Shown here one piece after another: positions 34,708 to 45,710 of a DNA stretch of 64,000 bases. A program made the translations under genes and the position numbers. This DNA comes from Paraglaciecola arctica. Its GTDB lineage: Bacteria; Pseudomonadota; Gammaproteobacteria; Enterobacterales; Alteromonadaceae. Numbering within the stretch: position 1 is the stretch's first letter; each line of letters begins with the position of its first letter. The DNA lies in the NCBI RefSeq assembly GCF_018861065.1, contig NZ_JAHKQO010000031.1, positions 62,001 through 126,000 of the forward strand. The letters run 5' to 3'. The notes beneath the pieces are model-generated. The model saw only the letters and a list, made by a program, of their open reading frames with translations. It was not told the DNA's origin and made no database searches.

Positions 34708-37700
34708 TTAGGTTTGGTTTTGCACTTTTGTTAACCACTGCTCCAATACTTGCTGTAGTTTCAGAGATTCCACCGGCTTTGAGATAAAGTCATTCATGCC
34801 TGAATCAAGACATTTCTCACGATCACCCTGCATAGTGTTGGCTGTCATGGCAATAATAGGAATTGAGCGGTCGCGCACTTTTGATTGTGGATCTCGAACC
34901 CTACGGGTAGCCTCAAAACCATCCATCACCGGCATTTGACAGTCCATCAATACTAAGTCGAAGGGGAAGTTTTCTAGGGCTCTCAGGGCTTCTTCACCGT
35001 TAGCGGCCACGTCAGATTGAATTCCAAATTGTTCCAGCATTGACTGGGCGACCATCTGGTTGATGGCATTGTCTTCAACCACTAAAATTCGAGCTTTAAA
35101 CTGTGGCGTCTGGCGAGCACTATATTCATTGAGTATGGGCGCATCATCTGTTGTGATTTTTGCTACTTGTAATAATGTGTTGTACAAAACGGCTTGATCG
35201 ACTGGTTTATTAAGATAAGCGTTAAACCCTGCGGCTTTTAGTTTTTTTGTATCGCCACGTTTTCCTTGAGATGTAAGCATGACTAAGTGTGTGTTGGATA
35301 GGGCCGGATTATTTTTGATTTTTTTCCCCAATTGTACGCCATCCATATCCGGCATCTGCATATCGATTATAGCAATGTCATAAGGTTGCTGCTCTGCTGC
35401 TGCGGCGTTGAGGCTTTCAAGCGCCACTTGGGCACTCTCGTCCAAAGTGTGTTCGACATGCCAATTAGTCAATAAATGCCCAAGCAAAGTGCGGTTGGTC
35501 AAGTTGTCATCTACCACTAAAATCTTTTGTCCTCTTAAGTCCGCCATAGAAAAGGTGGTTGCAGAAGCCTCTACATTTTCAAGATCTAGAGTGAACCAGA
35601 ACGTAGAGCCTTTACCTAGGGTGCTCTTAATGCCAATTTCGCCTCCCATTAAGTCTACTAACTGTTTGCTAATAGCGAGGCCTAGCCCAGTACCACCATG
35701 ACGGCGGGTTGTCGAGCCATCAGCTTGACTGAAACGCTCAAATAGACCAGTTTGTTGTTCTTCACTGAGACCAATGCCGGTATCAGATACTTCAATGAGC
35801 ACTTTGCTACGTGTCTCATTCTTTTGCTGCACATGATAATAAACTGCAACTTCACCTTGTTCGGTAAACTTGATGGCATTGCCAACCAAATTATTGAGGA
35901 TTTGTCGTATTCTACCCGGATCAGCGCTGAAACACTGATTTTGTATCGGATTAGCAGGACAGATTAACTCCAGACCTTTTTCGTGGGCCCGCATCGCAAT
36001 ACTGCTTCCAAATTCGTTCATGAGCAAATCCATATCAAAATCTATTGACTCCATTTCCAACATTCCTGCTTCTACTTTAGAAAAATCCAGAATGTCATTG
36101 ATAATGGAAAGTAATGACTTGGCGCTGCTTTTGACTATTTTAGCGAAGTTGTGCTGTTCCGGATTCAGCGGGGTGTCCAATAATAAGTTGGTCATGCCTA
36201 TCACTCCGTTCATCGGGGTGCGGATTTCGTGACTCATATTAGCGAGAAATTCACTTTTGGCCAGATTGGCTTGCTCGGCCGTGTGTTTGGCTTCATTCAA
36301 TGCAGCTTCAACTTGTTGGCGCTCAGTGCTATCGCGGATGATGCCAACAAAACGTTTCGTATTGTCGATAGCCAGTTCACTTACCCCGAGTTCCATTGGG
36401 AAGGTAGAACCATCCTTTCGTTTACCAATAACGACGCGTGCAATCCCGATAAGCTTTTTTTCACCTGTTTTAATATGATGCCGCAGATAATCATCATGTT
36501 CTCTGTAATAAGGCTCAGGCATTAAAATTTTAACATTCTTCCCAATTACTTCCTGTTCGCTATAGCCAAATATTTTCATTGCTGCTGGGTTAAATGATTC
36601 GATAATACCGCGTTCATCAATGGTAATAATTCCATCCACAATATTATCAATAACTGCAGAAAGTCGCTTGGTTTGTGAGGCAACTTCGTTTTTTAGTTGC
36701 GTTGTCGTCTGTTGCTGATTTTTAACAAACGAATTGATGCCTTGGTATAAAGTAAGAATTTCATCATTAACTGAAGCTGTATCGAGACGTACTGCCAAAT
36801 CGCCGCCCTGGAAGCGTTCATACACTGCAGCCATAGTAACTATTGGAGTTAAGATTTTTCGAGAAACAAACCAAATAATAAATACAATTGCCAATATGCC
36901 TATAAATAGACTGAACAAAAGCAAATTTTGCAGGGAGTCTGTGATCTCAGTAAATACGAGGCCTTCTGGAATATGGAAAGTCAGTACCCAATAATTAGTT
37001 CTATCTTGAGGTGAGTAAAATATTTTCTGAAAACCTTCCAGTTCTTTCTCGCTTTGGTCATAACGTATGAAAGAATCCTGAGAAAGAATGGTCTTAGCCA
37101 TTTTAGGCTCATCGTTACTCAATTTGTTGTCAACACCGAGATCAAACCCAAAAGTTTTAGACACATCGGAATGTTTAATATAGAAACCATGGTTGTCAAC
37201 AATACTTCGTTGAATACCATTGTGCTCAGAAATAATACCTGCAAAAAGTTGTTCTGTAGATAAATTTAATACCATTAACCCAGCTATTTTTTCGTCTTTT
37301 GCGAATACTGGAGTCGCAATTCTTAATACAGGCAGGTGTGGGATCTGGATCTCGCCGTGCTCTCGGTTTAGACTGACATTAGAATAATAGGTTTCTCCAT
37401 GTCGTAATTTAAGGGTTTCTATGACATAAGGTGAATCCGCTTTATTCTGTAAATCATTCAATGCAACTTCAATTGGCCCGCCAGACATACTGCGTTGAAC
37501 TCTTACCATTTCATCTCCAGTTGCACTAATAAATCTCAATTGCTGGTATTCAGTATGGTTGGTTATAAATGCCTTCATTATGACGCTTAGGCGTTGCCGC
37601 CATTGTTCTAAAGTTGCTCCGCTTAAGGGATCAATGTCATTGTTGGCACGAGTTCTTATGATGGCTTGGATAGGTGGAGTATCGCGCAGTGATTGTAGGT

Positions 37701-37905
37701 TTTGATGGTGATTTTTCAAAGCCAATTCTATTGCCTGTTTAAGCACGAATGACTTACTTTGCTCCAACTCAAGCACTGTAGTTTCGGCAAGGTGTCTTGA
37801 CTGCCAGTTACTGGTAAAGCTGATAACAACCAATGCAATAGCAATCAGTCCGCCCAATACTAGAGTCGTCTTAGCCCTAAGCCCAAACTTAAAATTTTTT
37901 GTCAT
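34708..37905 (-). CDS. Hybrid sensor histidine kinase with cache, PAS and two receiver domains
   Basis: Protein of 1065 residues. A helix near residue 15 and one near 335 ([20 protein letters not shown]) flank a periplasmic double-cache-like sensor; HAMP, then a PAS domain ([20 protein letters not shown]), the phospho-acceptor [10 protein letters not shown], ATPase boxes NAIKFTEQG and GTGLGLAIS, and two receiver domains with DMQMPDMDG and DCQMPVMDG phospho-Asp sites. No Hpt domain follows, so a separate one must pass phosphate on; the protein at 45711-46862 has an Hpt domain. No response regulator adjoins it. Confidence 0.93.
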   Translation of the reverse strand: MTKNFKFGLRAKTTLVLGGLIAIALVVISFTSNWQSRHLAETTVLELEQSKSFVLKQAIELALKNHHQNLQSLRDTPPIQAIIRTRANNDIDPLSGATLEQWRQRLSVIMKAFITNHTEYQQLRFISATGDEMVRVQRSMSGGPIEVALNDLQNKADSPYVIETLKLRHGETYYSNVSLNREHGEIQIPHLPVLRIATPVFAKDEKIAGLMVLNLSTEQLFAGIISEHNGIQRSIVDNHGFYIKHSDVSKTFGFDLGVDNKLSNDEPKMAKTILSQDSFIRYDQSEKELEGFQKIFYSPQDRTNYWVLTFHIPEGLVFTEITDSLQNLLLFSLFIGILAIVFIIWFVSRKILTPIVTMAAVYERFQGGDLAVRLDTASVNDEILTLYQGINSFVKNQQQTTTQLKNEVASQTKRLSAVIDNIVDGIITIDERGIIESFNPAAMKIFGYSEQEVIGKNVKILMPEPYYREHDDYLRHHIKTGEKKLIGIARVVIGKRKDGSTFPMELGVSELAIDNTKRFVGIIRDSTERQQVEAALNEAKHTAEQANLAKSEFLANMSHEIRTPMNGVIGMTNLLLDTPLNPEQHNFAKIVKSSAKSLLSIINDILDFSKVEAGMLEMESIDFDMDLLMNEFGSSIAMRAHEKGLELICPANPIQNQCFSADPGRIRQILNNLVGNAIKFTEQGEVAVYYHVQQKNETRSKVLIEVSDTGIGLSEEQQTGLFERFSQADGSTTRRHGGTGLGLAISKQLVDLMGGEIGIKSTLGKGSTFWFTLDLENVEASATTFSMADLRGQKILVVDDNLTNRTLLGHLLTNWHVEHTLDESAQVALESLNAAAAEQQPYDIAIIDMQMPDMDGVQLGKKIKNNPALSNTHLVMLTSQGKRGDTKKLKAAGFNAYLNKPVDQAVLYNTLLQVAKITTDDAPILNEYSARQTPQFKARILVVEDNAINQMVAQSMLEQFGIQSDVAANGEEALRALENFPFDLVLMDCQMPVMDGFEATRRVRDPQSKVRDRSIPIIAMTANTMQGDREKCLDSGMNDFISKPVESLKLQQVLEQWLTKVQNQT

Positions 37906-38109
37906 TGTAAAAGTCCTAGATCATTTTCGGGCAGTAAATGGGAATGCATAACTGTATCATCAGTTTTATACAACCCATGATATAAGTGAAAGCATTATAC
38001 AAGCAAGGCAGAAGTGTTTGGATAATTTGATATGTTCCGTACCTAAACTATAGGATTTTTCTGAAGTTTTTTGACATATCTGTAAGCGACCCTTAAGTTA
38101 AAGTTCAAA

Positions 38110-38415
38110 TTATGTTCTTGGACCACTAATAATTTGCACAAGTTTTCCATTGTGAAATACGAGTGTCTTCGATAGTTTCCCTCTACCTTAATCATAAATA
38201 TATTGCTTAGCATTAACGTATTCATTGTCGACTTTGATATATCCAATATCTTCTTCATATGAGGGAGTTCCGCACTTATCTTTAACTTCAAAAGTACTAT
38301 AGCCAACCATAACCACTTTGCTATGACATCTAAAACTATCGGCCTTAACGGTTGCAGAACAAGTAAGAAAAAGAATGAGTATGTTAAGTTTTACTAATTT
38401 ATAAATATTTTTCAT
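38110..38415 (-). pseudogene. DUF2845-like secreted protein with in-frame stop
   Basis: From ATG 38415 the frame encodes a signal peptide (LVKLNILILFLTCSATVKA), then FRCHSKVVMVGYSTFEVKDK and CGTPSYEED, the start of a DUF2845 domain. It stops at TAA 38188-38190 after QYIYD. The same frame continues GRGKLSKTLVFHNGKLVQII to TAA at 38110-38112, which is the expected end of that domain. One nonsense codon therefore splits the gene. The overlapping frame at 38043-38306 is not a gene. Confidence 0.75.
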
Positions 38416-38433
38416 AGAGTTAGTGGACATCAA

Positions 38434-38633
38434 CTAATTAGATGAATGTTTTTTGAAGGTCTTTCATCTTTTATTTAATTTCCTTTCTTTAAACGTTAAC
38501 TACTAACGAATGACAATATTGAAACTATAAAATTGGTGGCCAAGAGCTGTACAGTAAGGAAGCGTTGTCAAAAACATCTATAGATGACTCTAAACGCAAT
38601 AGTTGTCTCTAGATATTAACCTTTGTTTAAGTT
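38434..38633. other. Gene-free stretch between typA and the DUF2845 remnant
   Basis: AT-rich, no open frame of interest. AGATGA pairs with TCATCT near 38440-38470 as a weak hairpin. Nothing else identified. Confidence 0.4.
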
Positions 38634-38659
38634 AATAAAAAACCGGCTTACGCCGGTTT
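38634..38659 (-). terminator. Intrinsic terminator of typA
   Basis: On the minus strand AAACCGGC pairs with GCCGGTTT around GTAA and is followed by TTTTT. It lies 28 bases past the typA stop. Confidence 0.85.
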
Positions 38660-38686
38660 CAATTTAATCTTTTAAAAGCTAGAAGA

Positions 38687-40525
38687 TTAAGACTTAGCAG
38701 GACGTCCAGCTTGCTTACGTAAGTTTTCAGTCAATAACTTCTTACGAATACGTATACTTTCAGGAGTCACTTCTACTAACTCATCGTTATCGATGAATTC
38801 AAGTGCTTGTTCCAACGACATATTAACAGGCGGTACTAAGCTTTGTGCTTCATCGGTACCAGATGCACGTACGTTAGTTAACTGCTTACCTTTAAGAGCG
38901 TTTACAGTTAAGTCATTCTCACGAGAGTGGATACCTATTACCATGCCTTCGTATACTTCAACACCGTGACCGATAAACAAACGTCCACGACTTTGTAAGT
39001 TAAACAATGCGTTAGTCAAAGCTTTACCTGTTGCGTTGGCAATCAATACACCGCTCTTACGTTGACCAATTTCGCCGCCTTTGTGCGGACCGTAGTGATC
39101 AAATGTGTGGTACATCAAACCAGAACCTGAAGTCATAGTCATAAAGTCAGTTTGGAAACCAATCAAACCTCGGCTTGGGATCATGAAATCCATACGGATT
39201 CGGCCTTTACCATCAGGTGACATATTGGTTAACTCACCTTTACGGGTACCAATTTGTTCCATAACCGAGCCCTGATGTTCTTCTTCAACATCGATGGTTA
39301 CTGACTCAAAAGGTTCGTGAGTTTGTCCATCAACTTCTTTCAAAATAACTTCTGGACGTGACACTGCTAACTCATAACCTTCACGACGCATATTTTCAAT
39401 CAATATACCTAAGTGTAATTCACCACGACCCGATACACGGAATTTGTCTGGATCAGGCATTTCTTCTACTTTAAGCGCTACGTTGTGCACTAATTCATTA
39501 TGCAAACGTTCTAGAATATTACGCGAAGTAACATATTTACCTTCTTTACCGGCGAAAGGTGAATTGTTTACTTGGAAGGTCATTGTTACTGTTGGTTCAT
39601 CTACAGACAATGCTGGTAATGCTTCTACAGTACTAGGGTCACATATGGTATCGGAAATCTTAAGTTCACCTAGACCCGTAATTGCGATGATATCTCCGGC
39701 ATCTGCTGCGTCTACTTCGTGACGAGCTAGGCCTAAATAACCTTGAACTTGGCCTACTTTGCCATTTCTAGTTTTACCATCAGCACCAATAATAGTGACT
39801 TGTTGGTTAGGCTTAACAGAACCTCGGGTAATTCGACCAATACCAATTACACCCACATAAGAGTTGTAATCTAGCTGTGAAATTTGCATTTGAAATGTAC
39901 CATTGATGTCAGCGGCTGGTGGCTTAACGTGTTCAATGATCGTTTCAAACAAAGGAGTCATAGTGTCGCTTTCTACATCTAAATCGTTGGTTGCCCAACC
40001 ATTAATAGCCGATGCATATACAACTTGAAAATCAAGTTGGTCATCTGTTGCACCTAAGTTATCGAATAAATCGAATACTTGATCCATTACCCAATCAGGA
40101 CGAGCGCCAGGTTTGTCGATTTTATTGATGACCACTATAGGTTTCAAACCTTGAGCGAAAGCTTTTTGCGTCACAAAGCGAGTTTGTGGCATTGGGCCTT
40201 CTTGTGCGTCAACCAATAATAATACTGAATCAGCCATAGACATGACTCGTTCTACTTCTCCACCAAAGTCGGCGTGTCCAGGAGTGTCTACTATATTGAT
40301 GCGGTACTCGTTCCATTTTATTGCAGTGTTTTTTGCAAGAATGGTGATGCCACGCTCTTTTTCAATATCGTTTGAGTCCATCACACGCTCTTCGGCTTCG
40401 CCGCGGCTTTCTAAGGTGCCAGACTGTTGTAATAGCTTATCAACTAGGGTGGTTTTACCGTGGTCAACGTGCGCTATTATGGCTATGTTCCTCAAATTTT
40501 CGATTGAGGTGGTTGATGAACTCAT
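38687..40525 (-). CDS. typA: Ribosome-associated GTPase TypA/BipA
   Basis: Translational GTPase of 612 residues. G1 [10 protein letters not shown], switch I ERGITI, G3 [10 protein letters not shown] and G4 NKIDKP are all present, followed by EF-G-like domains and the BipA C-terminus ([19 protein letters not shown], ending KQAGRPAKS). It acts in 50S ribosome assembly and stress growth. It is divergent from glnA across 433 bases, the conserved typA-glnA layout. Confidence 0.96.
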   Translation of the reverse strand: MSSSTTSIENLRNIAIIAHVDHGKTTLVDKLLQQSGTLESRGEAEERVMDSNDIEKERGITILAKNTAIKWNEYRINIVDTPGHADFGGEVERVMSMADSVLLLVDAQEGPMPQTRFVTQKAFAQGLKPIVVINKIDKPGARPDWVMDQVFDLFDNLGATDDQLDFQVVYASAINGWATNDLDVESDTMTPLFETIIEHVKPPAADINGTFQMQISQLDYNSYVGVIGIGRITRGSVKPNQQVTIIGADGKTRNGKVGQVQGYLGLARHEVDAADAGDIIAITGLGELKISDTICDPSTVEALPALSVDEPTVTMTFQVNNSPFAGKEGKYVTSRNILERLHNELVHNVALKVEEMPDPDKFRVSGRGELHLGILIENMRREGYELAVSRPEVILKEVDGQTHEPFESVTIDVEEEHQGSVMEQIGTRKGELTNMSPDGKGRIRMDFMIPSRGLIGFQTDFMTMTSGSGLMYHTFDHYGPHKGGEIGQRKSGVLIANATGKALTNALFNLQSRGRLFIGHGVEVYEGMVIGIHSRENDLTVNALKGKQLTNVRASGTDEAQSLVPPVNMSLEQALEFIDNDELVEVTPESIRIRKKLLTENLRKQAGRPAKS

Positions 40526-40755
40526 TGTCTTTTCTCTGTTAGGGCCAAGTATTCTTCATTTTGGAATGGTTTTTCGCCAATCTGCCAATGAAATACACAG
40601 CTAAAATTTACTGAAATTTATTGGGCGCGGATTGTACAGTTTTATCCTACGTTTAGCGAACTTCAAATGCATTTTGCCGTAAATAAAAGATAGCGCAGCA
40701 TTTCTCTAACGTTACGTTAACATTAGGAAGTTAAAATGAAGCATTAAAGTGCGGT

Positions 40756-40793
40756 TGAGCTGTAATGGTGCGTGTATGCATTAGTTTGGTGCG
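40756..40793. promoter_or_regulatory. Two tandem NtrC-binding-site-like sequences upstream of glnA
   Basis: TGCATTAGTTTGGTGCG (40777-40793) differs at three or four positions from the enterobacterial strong site TGCACTATTTTGGTGCA. A weaker copy, TGAGCTGTAATGGTGCG (40756-40772), sits 21 bases upstream, two helical turns away. They lie about 90 bases before the sigma-54-like promoter, suiting an enhancer for GlnG. Confidence 0.65.
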
Positions 40794-40866
40794 TTTGTTG
40801 ATGTTTTTTTCGTTTACTCTATGCTAAAAAAACATAAACAAAAGGCATTCCAAACACTTAGGTATG

Positions 40867-40882
40867 TGGCATGATTATCGCA
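40867..40882 (+). promoter_or_regulatory. Sigma-54-type promoter of glnA
   Basis: TGGCATGATTATCGCA matches TGGCACGnnnnTTGCA with GG and GC ten bases apart. It lies about 75 bases before the ribosome site and downstream of the NtrC-like sites. Confidence 0.65.
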
Positions 40883-40958
40883 ATGTTTTGGCACGTTTTA
40901 GAATTTGGAGTGAGTTGACTCCGAGTAACGCATTTATACTTTTAAACTGGAGGACACC

Positions 40959-42368
40959 ATGTCAGCACAAAAGGCCTTTGACCTTATTAAAGAAACCGAA
41001 GCTAAATTTGTAGATTTACGTTTTACTGATACTAAAGGTAAAGAACAACACGTTTCTATTCCCACTCATCAAGTTACCGAAGACTTTTTCGAAGAAGGTA
41101 AAATGTTTGATGGCTCTTCAATTCTTGGCTGGAAGGGCATTAACGAATCAGACATGATCTTAATGCCAGACGGCGACACTGCTGTTCTTGACCCATTTGC
41201 CGAAGAAGCACAAGTTAATATCCGTTGTGATATTTTAGAGCCAATGACAATGCAAGGTTATGATCGCGATCCGCGTTCTGTTGCCCGCCGTGCCGAAGAA
41301 TATTTGAAATCAACAGGTATCGGTGACACTGCGTTTTTTGGTCCTGAGCCAGAGTTTTTCTTATTTGACGACGTACGTTTTCACACTGATATGTCGGGTT
41401 CAATGTTTAAAATTGATTCGAGTGAAGCTAAGTGGAACTCAGGTGCGGAGTTTGAAGACGGTAACATGGCACACCGCCCAGGCGTTAAAGGCGGTTACTT
41501 CCCGGTTCCTCCTGTCGATTCTGCCCATGATACCCGCGCCGCAATGTGTATGGTTATGGAAGAAATGGGGTTAACTGTTGAAGCGCATCACCACGAAGTT
41601 GCTACTGCAGGCCAAAACGAAATTGCTTGTCTTTTCAATACGTTAGTTAAGAAAGCTGATGAAGTACAAATCTATAAGTATGTGGTACATAACGTTGCCC
41701 ATGCATACGGACAAACCGCTACTTTTATGCCTAAGCCAATTGTTGGAGACAATGGTTCAGGTATGCATGTGCATCAGTCTATTTCTAAAGATGGTAAAAA
41801 CATCTTTGCAGGTGACAAGTATGCCGGTATGTCTGAGGAAGCTTTGTTCTATATTGGCGGAATCATTAAACATGCTCGTGCAATTAACGCTTTCACTAAT
41901 GCTTCTACTAACTCTTACAAGCGTTTAGTGCCTGGATTCGAAGCACCTGTAATGTTGGCTTATTCTGCTCGTAACCGTTCTGCATCTATTCGTATTCCTT
42001 TTGTGACTAGCGATAGAGCTCGTCGTATTGAAGTGCGTTTCCCTGACCCAACTGGCAACCCATACCTAGCATTTACTGCTATGTTGATGGCTGGTCTTGA
42101 TGGGATTAAGAACAAAATCCACCCTGGTGATTCAATGGATAAAGACTTGTATGACTTGCCTGCTGAAGAAGCCGCAGCCATTCCACAAGTATGTAGTTCA
42201 TTTGAGCAAGCACTAGAAGCACTTAACAATGACAGAGAGTTTTTAACTGCCGGTGGTGTAATGACAGATGACTCGATAGATGCGTATATCGCTCTTAAGA
42301 GTGAAGAAGTACAGCTATTGAATATGTCAACTCACCCAGTTGAGTTCGACATGTACTACAGCGTTTAA
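40959..42368 (+). CDS. glnA: Glutamine synthetase, type I
   Basis: Dodecameric enzyme of 469 residues making glutamine from glutamate and ammonia with [16 protein letters not shown] is the beta-Grasp signature, [12 protein letters not shown] and [10 protein letters not shown] are catalytic metal and substrate sites, and NLYDLPAEE-type sequence near residue 398 ([10 protein letters not shown]) marks the adenylylation Tyr. GGAGG precedes the ATG. Regulation by GlnG is supported by the upstream sites. An intrinsic terminator follows before a DUF4124 gene. Confidence 0.97.
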   Translation: MSAQKAFDLIKETEAKFVDLRFTDTKGKEQHVSIPTHQVTEDFFEEGKMFDGSSILGWKGINESDMILMPDGDTAVLDPFAEEAQVNIRCDILEPMTMQGYDRDPRSVARRAEEYLKSTGIGDTAFFGPEPEFFLFDDVRFHTDMSGSMFKIDSSEAKWNSGAEFEDGNMAHRPGVKGGYFPVPPVDSAHDTRAAMCMVMEEMGLTVEAHHHEVATAGQNEIACLFNTLVKKADEVQIYKYVVHNVAHAYGQTATFMPKPIVGDNGSGMHVHQSISKDGKNIFAGDKYAGMSEEALFYIGGIIKHARAINAFTNASTNSYKRLVPGFEAPVMLAYSARNRSASIRIPFVTSDRARRIEVRFPDPTGNPYLAFTAMLMAGLDGIKNKIHPGDSMDKDLYDLPAEEAAAIPQVCSSFEQALEALNNDREFLTAGGVMTDDSIDAYIALKSEEVQLLNMSTHPVEFDMYYSV

Positions 42369-42415
42369 TATCAGTGATTTAATAACTATTTCACTTAGTT
42401 ATTAAATTAGATAAC

Positions 42416-42441
42416 AAGCCCGCATTTGCGGGCTTTTTTTT
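42416..42441 (+). terminator. Intrinsic terminator of glnA
   Basis: AAGCCCGC pairs with GCGGGCTT around ATTT, followed by a run of eight T. Confidence 0.92.
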
Positions 42442-42516
42442 ACTTGAAATAACGCTACACTTGGATTTACTGGTTTGTGACCTAAGTGTCGCTGATGATT
42501 GGAGTAGAAACCTGCT

Positions 42517-43044
42517 ATGAAATTTGCCGCGATTGTATTGTTATTTCTACTGTGTATTAGCGCCTCTGCGCAGGTTATTTATAAAACTGTAAAGGCTGAT
42601 GGAACCGCAGTTTACAGTGATATACGCAGCGATGGAGCAGTACCTGTTAATTTATCGGCAATGAATACTGTTGTAGTACCTTCGCTAAATAACCCGTCAA
42701 ACCCTACTGCTAGTCACAATAAGCCCGTATCTAAATCAAAACCGGTTGTTCAATACGTGGTGTCTATCCGTTCGCCTTTGGATGAGGAAACGTTGCGTGA
42801 TAATTCAGGTGCCGTCACAATTAATGTTGATGTATCGCCAAAAAAATCAGGTAAGTTTGAATTAATACTTGATAATCAAATAGTTAAAACTCAATCAAAC
42901 AATCAATTTCAACTTGAATCCGTCGAACGTGGCGCCCACACTATTCAAGTTAATTTTCTCGACAACTCAGGCAAGATCCTTGCATCGTCTAAGTCGCAGA
43001 CCTTTTATCTGCATAAAGCTTCTGCTCTGATCAATGCTAACTAG
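42517..43044 (+). CDS. DUF4124-domain exported protein
   Basis: Protein of 175 residues with a signal peptide (AAIVLLFLLCISASA-Q). The DUF4124 motif IYKTVKADGTAVYSDIRSDGA follows immediately; a Pro/Ser/Lys linker leads to an Ig-like C-terminal part (VSIRSPLDEETLRDNSGAVT). Found between glnA and glnL in many related genomes. Periplasmic; role unknown. Confidence 0.85.
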   Translation: MKFAAIVLLFLLCISASAQVIYKTVKADGTAVYSDIRSDGAVPVNLSAMNTVVVPSLNNPSNPTASHNKPVSKSKPVVQYVVSIRSPLDEETLRDNSGAVTINVDVSPKKSGKFELILDNQIVKTQSNNQFQLESVERGAHTIQVNFLDNSGKILASSKSQTFYLHKASALINAN

Positions 43045-43134
43045 TGCAAATTAAAGATTTAGCAAAAAATAGTACCAATATCAAAGCAGCTAAATAATAC
43101 TTTGCACTATATGAGTGCGTAAAATGTTGAGTTT

Positions 43135-44214
43135 ATGTCTGAATCCGTTACTACAGAAAATTTGCTAGATAACCTATCTACAGCGGTCGTTATACTGGAT
43201 GGCAATTTGATTGTGCAATATGCTAATCATGCTGCTCAGGGGGTATTTGAGCGTAGTTTGAATTTACTTATTGGTTATTCAGTTAATCAGTTTATTACCT
43301 CTTCTAGCTTGGACTTCGATCGCTTTCAAAATGCTATGCAATTTGGCGAAGTGTATTCCGATAGTGAAGTCACCTTCAAGTTTACTGATGGAAGGCACAC
43401 CCAAGCTGATGTATCTGTTACCAGTATTTTGGAAAATCAAGATAAACGATTATTAGTCGAAATTAGATTGGTTGAACAACAGAAAAAAATCAGTCAGGAA
43501 AACCATCAATGGGCACAACAGCAGGCTGCTAGAGAGTTAGTCCGTGGTTTAGCCCACGAAATTAAAAACCCTTTGGGTGGAATTCGAGGGGCAGCACAGT
43601 TATTAGGAAAACAATTACCTAATGAAGAATTAAAAGAATTTACCCAAGTCATTATTGAACAATCCGATAGATTAACTAATTTAGTTGATCGTTTGTTAGG
43701 GCCCAATCTTCGCCCCAATTTTGATTGGCACAACGTGCATCAAGTGCTCGAAAAAGTCTGTACGTTAGTGCGACTGGATCCAAGTCATAATATTTCCATT
43801 ATAAGAGATTACGATCCTAGTATCCCTGATGTGTATCTTGATCAAGACATGCTGCAGCAAGCTACGTTAAATATAGTGCGTAATAGTGTGCAAGTGTTAT
43901 CAGAAAACCCAGACATTATCGGCGAGATCAATGTGGTCACTCGGATAGAGAGACAGGTGATTATTCATGGTGAATGTTCGCCTCTATGCGTGAAAATTCA
44001 AATTATTGACAATGGCCCTGGCATACCAGCCGAACTTAAAAACACGTTGTTTTATCCTATGGTGACGGGTAAAAAAGAAGGCAGTGGATTAGGTCTATCT
44101 ATATCGCAAACCTTAATTGGGCACCACAGAGGAAAAATTGAAGTGGATAGTTGGCCTGGCAGAACAGAATTTACTTTATATATACCTATTGAAAAAAAGG
44201 ATCCCCAGACATGA
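43135..44214 (+). CDS. glnL: Nitrogen sensor histidine kinase NtrB
   Basis: Cytoplasmic kinase/phosphatase of 359 residues. A PAS domain occupies about 1-120; the phospho-acceptor lies in GLAHEIKNPLGGIRGAAQLL, and the ATPase boxes NIVRNSVQVL, IDNGPGIP and GSGLGLSIS are intact. PII would switch it to the phosphatase state. Its stop overlaps glnG by four bases. Confidence 0.95.
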   Translation: MSESVTTENLLDNLSTAVVILDGNLIVQYANHAAQGVFERSLNLLIGYSVNQFITSSSLDFDRFQNAMQFGEVYSDSEVTFKFTDGRHTQADVSVTSILENQDKRLLVEIRLVEQQKKISQENHQWAQQQAARELVRGLAHEIKNPLGGIRGAAQLLGKQLPNEELKEFTQVIIEQSDRLTNLVDRLLGPNLRPNFDWHNVHQVLEKVCTLVRLDPSHNISIIRDYDPSIPDVYLDQDMLQQATLNIVRNSVQVLSENPDIIGEINVVTRIERQVIIHGECSPLCVKIQIIDNGPGIPAELKNTLFYPMVTGKKEGSGLGLSISQTLIGHHRGKIEVDSWPGRTEFTLYIPIEKKDPQT

Positions 44215-45617
44215 GTGCAGAACCCGTATGGATAGTCGATGACGACAGCTCGATTCGCTGGGTATTACAAAAAGCGTTACAAGCGGCGAATATCCCTTGT
44301 TTTAGTTTTGAAAACCCCGAAGATTTGTTGTTACAGTTAGAAACGTCGCAACCTCCTGAAGTGATAGTGTCAGATATACGCATGCCACAAATGGATGGCA
44401 TGGTATTATTAAACGAAGTGCATAAGCGCTTTGCTAATATACCTGTGATCATTATGACCGCTCACTCAGACTTAGACAGTGCGGTTAACGCCTATCAAAG
44501 TGGTGCATTTGAATATCTGCCGAAACCTTTCGATATAGATGAAGCGGTCAACCTAGTGCAGCGAGCGTTAACACATGCCCGTGAACAATCCAGCAAAAAT
44601 CAACAGCCTGAACAAATAAAAGCTACTGAAATTATTGGTGAAGCACCGGCAATGCAAGAGGTGTTTAGAGCGGTGGGACGTTTATCTCGTTCTAGTATCA
44701 GTGTCTTGATCAATGGTCAGTCGGGTACAGGTAAAGAGCTAGTGGCCCATGCATTACATCGTCATAGCCCCCGTTCAGACAATACTTTTATTGCCCTTAA
44801 CATGGCTGCTATACCCGCAGACTTAATTGAGTCTGAATTGTTTGGCCATGAAAAAGGTGCGTTTACTGGTGCTCAAGCTGCAAGACAAGGGCGCTTTGAG
44901 CAAGCCAACGGCGGCACACTGTTTTTAGATGAAATCGGGGATATGCCTTTAGATGTTCAAACTAGGTTGTTAAGAGTTTTGGCTGATGGGCAATTTTACC
45001 GAGTCGGGGGGCATAATCCAGTTTCAGTTGATGTACGTATTATCGCTGCGACCCACCAAAATTTGGAACTGCGGGTGTCTGAAGGTAAGTTCAGAGAAGA
45101 TTTATATCACAGATTAAACGTGATCCGAATCCATATTCCGACCCTTAGCGAAAGACGTGAAGATATCCCTCTGCTGGCTGGCCATTTTTTACAAAAGGCG
45201 GCAGCAGAACTAGCGGTAGAAGTTAAATCTCTGAGTAAAGAGACTAAAAAAATTCTATCTAACCTGCCTTGGCCCGGTAATGTTCGGCAGCTTGAAAACA
45301 TGTGTCGCTGGCTAACAGTCATGGCTAGCGGGCAAGAAGTTTTGCCGCACGATTTGCCTCCAGAAATTAATCAACAACCTGTATCAGTAGAGAAAACGGC
45401 TCAGTCTGGAGATTGGCAAACACTATTAGCCAGTTGGGCTGATCTACAATTGCAATCGGGGCACAACAATATTCTAGATGATGCCATTATGAGCTTTGAG
45501 AAAATTTTGTTAGAAAGAGCTTTGCACTACACCCATGGACATAAGCAGGACGCAGCTAAACGTTTGGGTTGGGGCAGAAATACTCTGACCCGAAAATTAA
45601 AAGAACTGAATATGTAA
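44211..45617 (+). CDS. glnG: Nitrogen regulator NtrC, sigma-54 activator
   Basis: Protein of 468 residues. Receiver domain with IVSDIRMPQMDG, AAA+ domain with NGQSGTGKELVA (Walker A), GAFTGA (sigma-54 contact), GGTLFLDEIGD (Walker B) and an arginine finger region, then a Fis-type helix-turn-helix (DAAKRLGWGRNTLTRKLKEL). Phosphorylated by GlnL, it would bind the two sites upstream of glnA and probably act at the glnK-amtB unit. Confidence 0.96.
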   Translation: MSAEPVWIVDDDSSIRWVLQKALQAANIPCFSFENPEDLLLQLETSQPPEVIVSDIRMPQMDGMVLLNEVHKRFANIPVIIMTAHSDLDSAVNAYQSGAFEYLPKPFDIDEAVNLVQRALTHAREQSSKNQQPEQIKATEIIGEAPAMQEVFRAVGRLSRSSISVLINGQSGTGKELVAHALHRHSPRSDNTFIALNMAAIPADLIESELFGHEKGAFTGAQAARQGRFEQANGGTLFLDEIGDMPLDVQTRLLRVLADGQFYRVGGHNPVSVDVRIIAATHQNLELRVSEGKFREDLYHRLNVIRIHIPTLSERREDIPLLAGHFLQKAAAELAVEVKSLSKETKKILSNLPWPGNVRQLENMCRWLTVMASGQEVLPHDLPPEINQQPVSVEKTAQSGDWQTLLASWADLQLQSGHNNILDDAIMSFEKILLERALHYTHGHKQDAAKRLGWGRNTLTRKLKELNM

Positions 45618-45636
45618 TACGCTAACCAATTGGCTT

Positions 45637-45662
45637 TGCTATTGTTTCGGGCAACAATAGCA
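45637..45662. terminator. Hairpin between glnG and the HD-GYP gene
   Basis: TGCTATTGTT pairs with AACAATAGCA around TCGGGC; an outer stem TAACCAAT with ATTGGTTA extends it. It can serve both convergent genes. No long T run. Confidence 0.5.
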
Positions 45663-45710
45663 TGGCTATTGGTTAAAGCGTTCGCTACAAGACTTGAACA
45701 ATACTACTGC

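Noticed and set aside
38043-38306. 87-codon minus-strand frame overlapping the DUF2845 region
   Set aside because: The DUF2845 pattern lies in another frame on both sides of the TAA; this frame shows no family pattern.
40883-40905. TTGGCACG near 40888 as a sigma-54 element
   Set aside because: It matches the -24 box, but there is no GC ten bases later; the element at 40867-40882 has both boxes.
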